The notes beneath the pieces are model-generated. The model did not search any database. It saw only the letters and a program-made list of their open reading frames with translations, and was not told the DNA's origin. Below are positions 5,425-7,708 of a DNA stretch of 7,708 nucleotides, piece after piece. Within the stretch, counting starts at the first letter, position 1, and every line of letters starts with the position of its first letter. Both the position numbers and the translations under genes were made by a program. The stretch comes from an uncultured Methanobrevibacter sp. (GTDB lineage: Archaea; Methanobacteriota; Methanobacteria; Methanobacteriales; Methanobacteriaceae): positions 1 through 7,708 of the forward strand of contig CACZNW010000042.1 in assembly GCA_902782595.1 (NCBI GenBank), written 5' to 3'.

Positions 5425-6796
5425 AAATATTGAAATGATTACGGGAGATCCTAAAAAGGCAATCATAAGGCTGGCTCTTCCGATGATGCTTTCAATGCTG
5501 TTAATTATGCTTTACAATATTGCAGACAGTATATGGGTAGCTGGTCTTGGAGCCGACGCCCTTGCCGCAATAGGATTTATCACACCACTATTTATGGTGC
5601 TTGTAGGACTTGGTAACGGTATAGGTGCAGGGGCAAATTCACTGATTGCAAGATATATCGGAGCCAAAAACTTCAAACAGGCAAACAACGCCGCACTGCA
5701 CGGTATTGTTTTATCAATCATCGTATCCATAATATTTACCATACTCATTGAAGTGTTCATGGTACCTATCCTTGAATTTATGGGTGCGGGAAATACAATT
5801 CAGTATGCACTGGACTACAGCTATATAATCTTCGGATTTCTGTTCATATTCGTCTATTCCGGAGTGGCTTCAGCAATATTCAGATCAGAAGGAGACATGC
5901 GCAGGGCAACAATAGCCATTGCAGTTACAGCAGTTCTCAATATTGTCCTGGACCCGATATTTATTTACATTTTAAACTTTGGAATTTCAGGAGCCGCTTG
6001 GGCAACAATCATATCAGCGACAATGTCTTGTATTGTAATGAGTTACTGGATGTGGGGTAAAAAGGACCTGTACCTTGATTTATCTCCAAAAAACTTCAAT
6101 TACAGCTCAGCAATGATGCTTGATACCCTGCAGGTTGCAATACCCTCAACACTGGAAAACATTGTATTTTCAGCACTTGCGGTTATCATCAACTCAATGC
6201 TTGTGCTGGCCGCCGGAACAACCGCCGTTGCAGTATATACTGCTTCAATGAGAATTGTACAGTTATCCATGATTCCGTTAATAGGTCTCGGCACTGCAGT
6301 TTTAACAGTTGCGGGAGTTGCATACGGAGCCCACAATCATGAAAACCTCAAAACAGCCCATTCATATTCAATAAAACTGGGCTTTTTAATATCCGTCCTG
6401 CTGGGTGCGGTCATGTTTATATTCTCATCACAAATCGCAACCATGTTTTCATATACCGAGGCAAGCGCAGCGCTTTCACCTCAGATTGCACAGGCAATTT
6501 CAGTCTTAAGCCTGTTCGTTCTTGCAATCCCTCACGGTATAATGTCATCCATGATGTTTCAGGGTGTCGGAAAGGGAATATATTCACTTCTCATTACACT
6601 TTTAAGATCACTTATTCTTGAAAGCGTCTTTGCATATATATTCTGTTTTATATTCGGATGGGGGCTTACCGGCATATATGCAGGGGTGGTGTTCGGATGT
6701 TTTGTCGGAGGAACTCTTGGTTATATATGGGCAAAATTATTCATCAGGAAGTTCGCTCAGATTTCAATCAGAAAATACCCTCCTCACAAGGAATGA
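5405..6796 (+). CDS. MATE-family multidrug/Na+ (or H+) antiporter
   Basis: A membrane efflux pump of 463 residues with twelve predicted membrane segments in two halves of six, a full-length MATE transporter. Family landmarks are present: LALPMMLSMLLIMLYNIADS in segment 1 with Asp41, GAGANSLIARYIGAKN at 74-89, RSEGDMRRA at 160-168, and LNIVLDPIF at 178-186 with Asp183. Asp41 and Asp183 match the N-lobe acidic pair that couples ions in archaeal MATE pumps such as PfMATE. The second half starts near 240 with the matching LQVAIPSTLENIVFSAL. These pumps expel cationic drugs, dyes or metabolites using a Na+ or H+ gradient; the substrate cannot be read from sequence. The start at 5405 follows AGGAGAG. 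It is the last operon gene, overlapping the MarR gene by 20 bases and followed by a hairpin and T-rich tract. Confidence 0.93.
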   Translation: MSEKKSKNIEMITGDPKKAIIRLALPMMLSMLLIMLYNIADSIWVAGLGADALAAIGFITPLFMVLVGLGNGIGAGANSLIARYIGAKNFKQANNAALHGIVLSIIVSIIFTILIEVFMVPILEFMGAGNTIQYALDYSYIIFGFLFIFVYSGVASAIFRSEGDMRRATIAIAVTAVLNIVLDPIFIYILNFGISGAAWATIISATMSCIVMSYWMWGKKDLYLDLSPKNFNYSSAMMLDTLQVAIPSTLENIVFSALAVIINSMLVLAAGTTAVAVYTASMRIVQLSMIPLIGLGTAVLTVAGVAYGAHNHENLKTAHSYSIKLGFLISVLLGAVMFIFSSQIATMFSYTEASAALSPQIAQAISVLSLFVLAIPHGIMSSMMFQGVGKGIYSLLITLLRSLILESVFAYIFCFIFGWGLTGIYAGVVFGCFVGGTLGYIWAKLFIRKFAQISIRKYPPHKE

Positions 6797-6847
6797 AGTG
6801 GGGAAATTTTTCCCCGCTTTAAACAACTAATTTTTTATACTTTTTTT
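6796..6847 (+). terminator. hairpin and T-rich tract after the MATE gene
   Basis: An inverted repeat, AAGTGGGGAAA (6796-6806) with TTTCCCCGCTT (6809-6819), forms an 11-bp stem with one G-T pair, starting at the last base of the stop codon. T-rich runs follow at 6831-6836 and 6841-6847. Together they form a likely operon terminator. The T-runs overlap the promoter of the next gene. Confidence 0.6.
6834..6840 (+). promoter_or_regulatory. probable TATA box of the 146-aa protein gene
   Basis: TTTATAC is centred 26 bases before the ATG at 6863. No ribosome-binding sequence lies between, predicting a leaderless message. The element sits within the T-rich terminator region of the MATE operon, so the two signals share bases. 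Confidence 0.5.
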
Positions 6848-6862
6848 AACTAATATTAAAAC

Positions 6863-7303
6863 ATGGAATTCATAGTTGCCAACAGGAAATACTCAATACT
6901 TGACCATGAACTGTATATCAACTATCTGATGGTCGATTCCTATTTCAAAGACCATTCCAGATATGACTATGACATCCACTTTGACTTTCTTGATTGCGTA
7001 TTAAAAAAGGACAGAATCACTTTTGACGATATTTTAAAGGGAACCGAAGACCTTGAAATTCTCATTGAAAAGGGAGAAATCAGCTTCATACCCGCCGGTT
7101 TGAGGATACACGAGCAGCCCGATAACACTTTCATTATAACATATCAGACCATGGAGTTTAAAAAGGTCAGTGTTGGTGAGGCCATTCCCCTGCTGATAGC
7201 TTTAAACAGTCTTTTAAACTGCAAACCGATTGTACCTCTGTTTCAAATTGAAGAGGAGCTGAATTATTTCTTGGAGATGTTTAAAAGTTATAGTCAGGAT
7301 TGA
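6863..7303 (+). CDS. hypothetical protein, 146 residues, unrecognised
   Basis: A soluble, acidic-to-neutral protein of 146 residues that I do not recognise. It has no signal peptide or membrane segment. The first half is rich in aromatic and charged residues (YFKDHSRYDYDIHFDFLD at about 27-44). The middle looks strand-rich (EISFIPAGLRI, then TFIITYQTMEFKKVSVG at about 76-107). The end is helical (EAIPLLIALNSLLN and IEEELNYFLEMFKS). No catalytic or metal-binding motif stands out. It is transcribed alone from a probable leaderless promoter; the nearest genes are the MATE pump, ended by its own terminator, and a transposase 112 bases downstream. Codon use resembles its neighbours, so it is probably a real resident gene. 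Confidence 0.75.
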   Translation: MEFIVANRKYSILDHELYINYLMVDSYFKDHSRYDYDIHFDFLDCVLKKDRITFDDILKGTEDLEILIEKGEISFIPAGLRIHEQPDNTFIITYQTMEFKKVSVGEAIPLLIALNSLLNCKPIVPLFQIEEELNYFLEMFKSYSQD

Positions 7304-7382
7304 ACAGTTTTACGCATCCTAATTCATCATCCCGTGGAAAACTGACTGTCATATGGTTATAATATAGTTTTTTTTGGAAAAG

Positions 7383-7388
7383 TTTATA
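7383..7388 (+). promoter_or_regulatory. possible TATA box of the transposase gene
   Basis: TTTATA is centred 29-30 bases before the ATG at 7415. A second box, TTTATATAT at 7399-7407, is a stronger match but only about 12 bases from the ATG, so it would start transcription within the gene. No ribosome-binding site precedes the ATG. Confidence 0.4.
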
Positions 7389-7414
7389 CCTTATGAAGTT
7401 TATATATTATAATC

Positions 7415-7708
7415 ATGAAAGTCGCAAAAATTGAAGAACATTTGTCTGATAAAGAGTTGAATGATCTATTGAAAGAACATAAAGATTCATACAACATTTA
7501 TAGAAGAGTTCTTCTAATAAAAATGGTTAATAATGGAGATACAATTAAAAAAGCTTCAGAAATCATTGCAGTTTCTAGAAAAACAGGTGAACGATGGGTG
7601 AAAGAATATAACGAGAACGGCATAGATGGTTTATTGCCAGATTATAGCAATTGTGGATTAGAATCAGAATTAACTGATGAAATGCTGGAAATTCTTTATT
7701 ATTACATC
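7415..7708 (+). CDS. IS630-family transposase, N-terminal part (runs off the right edge)
   Basis: The first 98 codons of a transposase that continues beyond the window. The visible part is the helix-turn-helix DNA-binding region of IS630/Tc1-like transposases: helical residues 1-27, YRRVLLIKMVNNGDTIKKAS at 29-48, the recognition region AVSRKTGERWVKEYNENG at about 52-69, then DGLLPDYSNCG at 71-81, the usual linker before the next domain. The DDE catalytic domain lies outside the window, so whether the element is intact, frameshifted or truncated cannot be judged. The left inverted repeat should lie between 7304 and 7414, probably at a TA target such as in TATAG near 7364, but its end cannot be fixed from one side. 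It is transcribed away from the 146-aa gene. Confidence 0.8.
   Translation, partial: MKVAKIEEHLSDKELNDLLKEHKDSYNIYRRVLLIKMVNNGDTIKKASEIIAVSRKTGERWVKEYNENGIDGLLPDYSNCGLESELTDEMLEILYYYI

Overview
The window most likely comes from a methanogenic archaeon of the order Methanobacteriales, close to Methanobrevibacter. This is inferred from family knowledge; no search was run. The pointers are: a secreted CAP-domain protein with an acidic linker and a lysine-rich Ig-like C-terminal domain, typical of the surface proteins of this group; an archaeal-type polyprenyl-phosphate sugar-1-phosphate transferase; a stand-alone archaeal reductase of riboflavin/F420 precursor synthesis; and archaeal promoters with TATA boxes 25-30 nt ahead of start codons, with several mRNAs apparently leaderless. 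Intergenic DNA is very AT-rich, with T-tract terminators.

Layout. (1) Bases 1-69 hold the possible 5' end of a minus-strand gene leaving the window. (2) 118-1116 (-) encodes the exported CAP/Ig-like protein, with a hairpin and T-run terminator. (3) After a 237-bp divergent intergenic region, 1354-3058 (+) is a two-gene unit: an MraY/GPT-like transferase followed 19 nt later by the riboflavin/F420-pathway reductase. (4) 3037-3930 (-) is a PAP2-like integral membrane protein whose 3' end overlaps the reductase by 22 bp tail to tail. (5) 4036-4377 (+) is a small helical orphan protein. (6) 4485-6796 (+) is a compact operon of a flavodoxin-like protein, a MarR-family regulator and a MATE efflux pump, preceded by a 31-bp imperfect palindrome abutting the TATA box. 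(7) 6863-7303 (+) is an unrecognised 146-aa protein. (8) 7415-7708 (+) is the start of an IS630-type transposase that runs off the right edge.

How the parts fit. The most system-like piece is the flavodoxin-MarR-MATE operon: the regulator probably binds the palindrome at the promoter and controls its own synthesis together with a membrane efflux pump and a small flavoprotein, which suggests a redox- or drug-responsive defence unit. The MraY-like enzyme and the PAP2-like protein could both act on the polyprenyl-phosphate lipid carrier used for surface glycans, and the CAP protein is a surface product; this is a loose envelope theme, not a demonstrated pathway. I see no CRISPR array, tRNA or rRNA. 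No clearly new system stands out; the operator and operon, the charge-polarised CAP protein and the altered PAP2-like protein deserve most attention.
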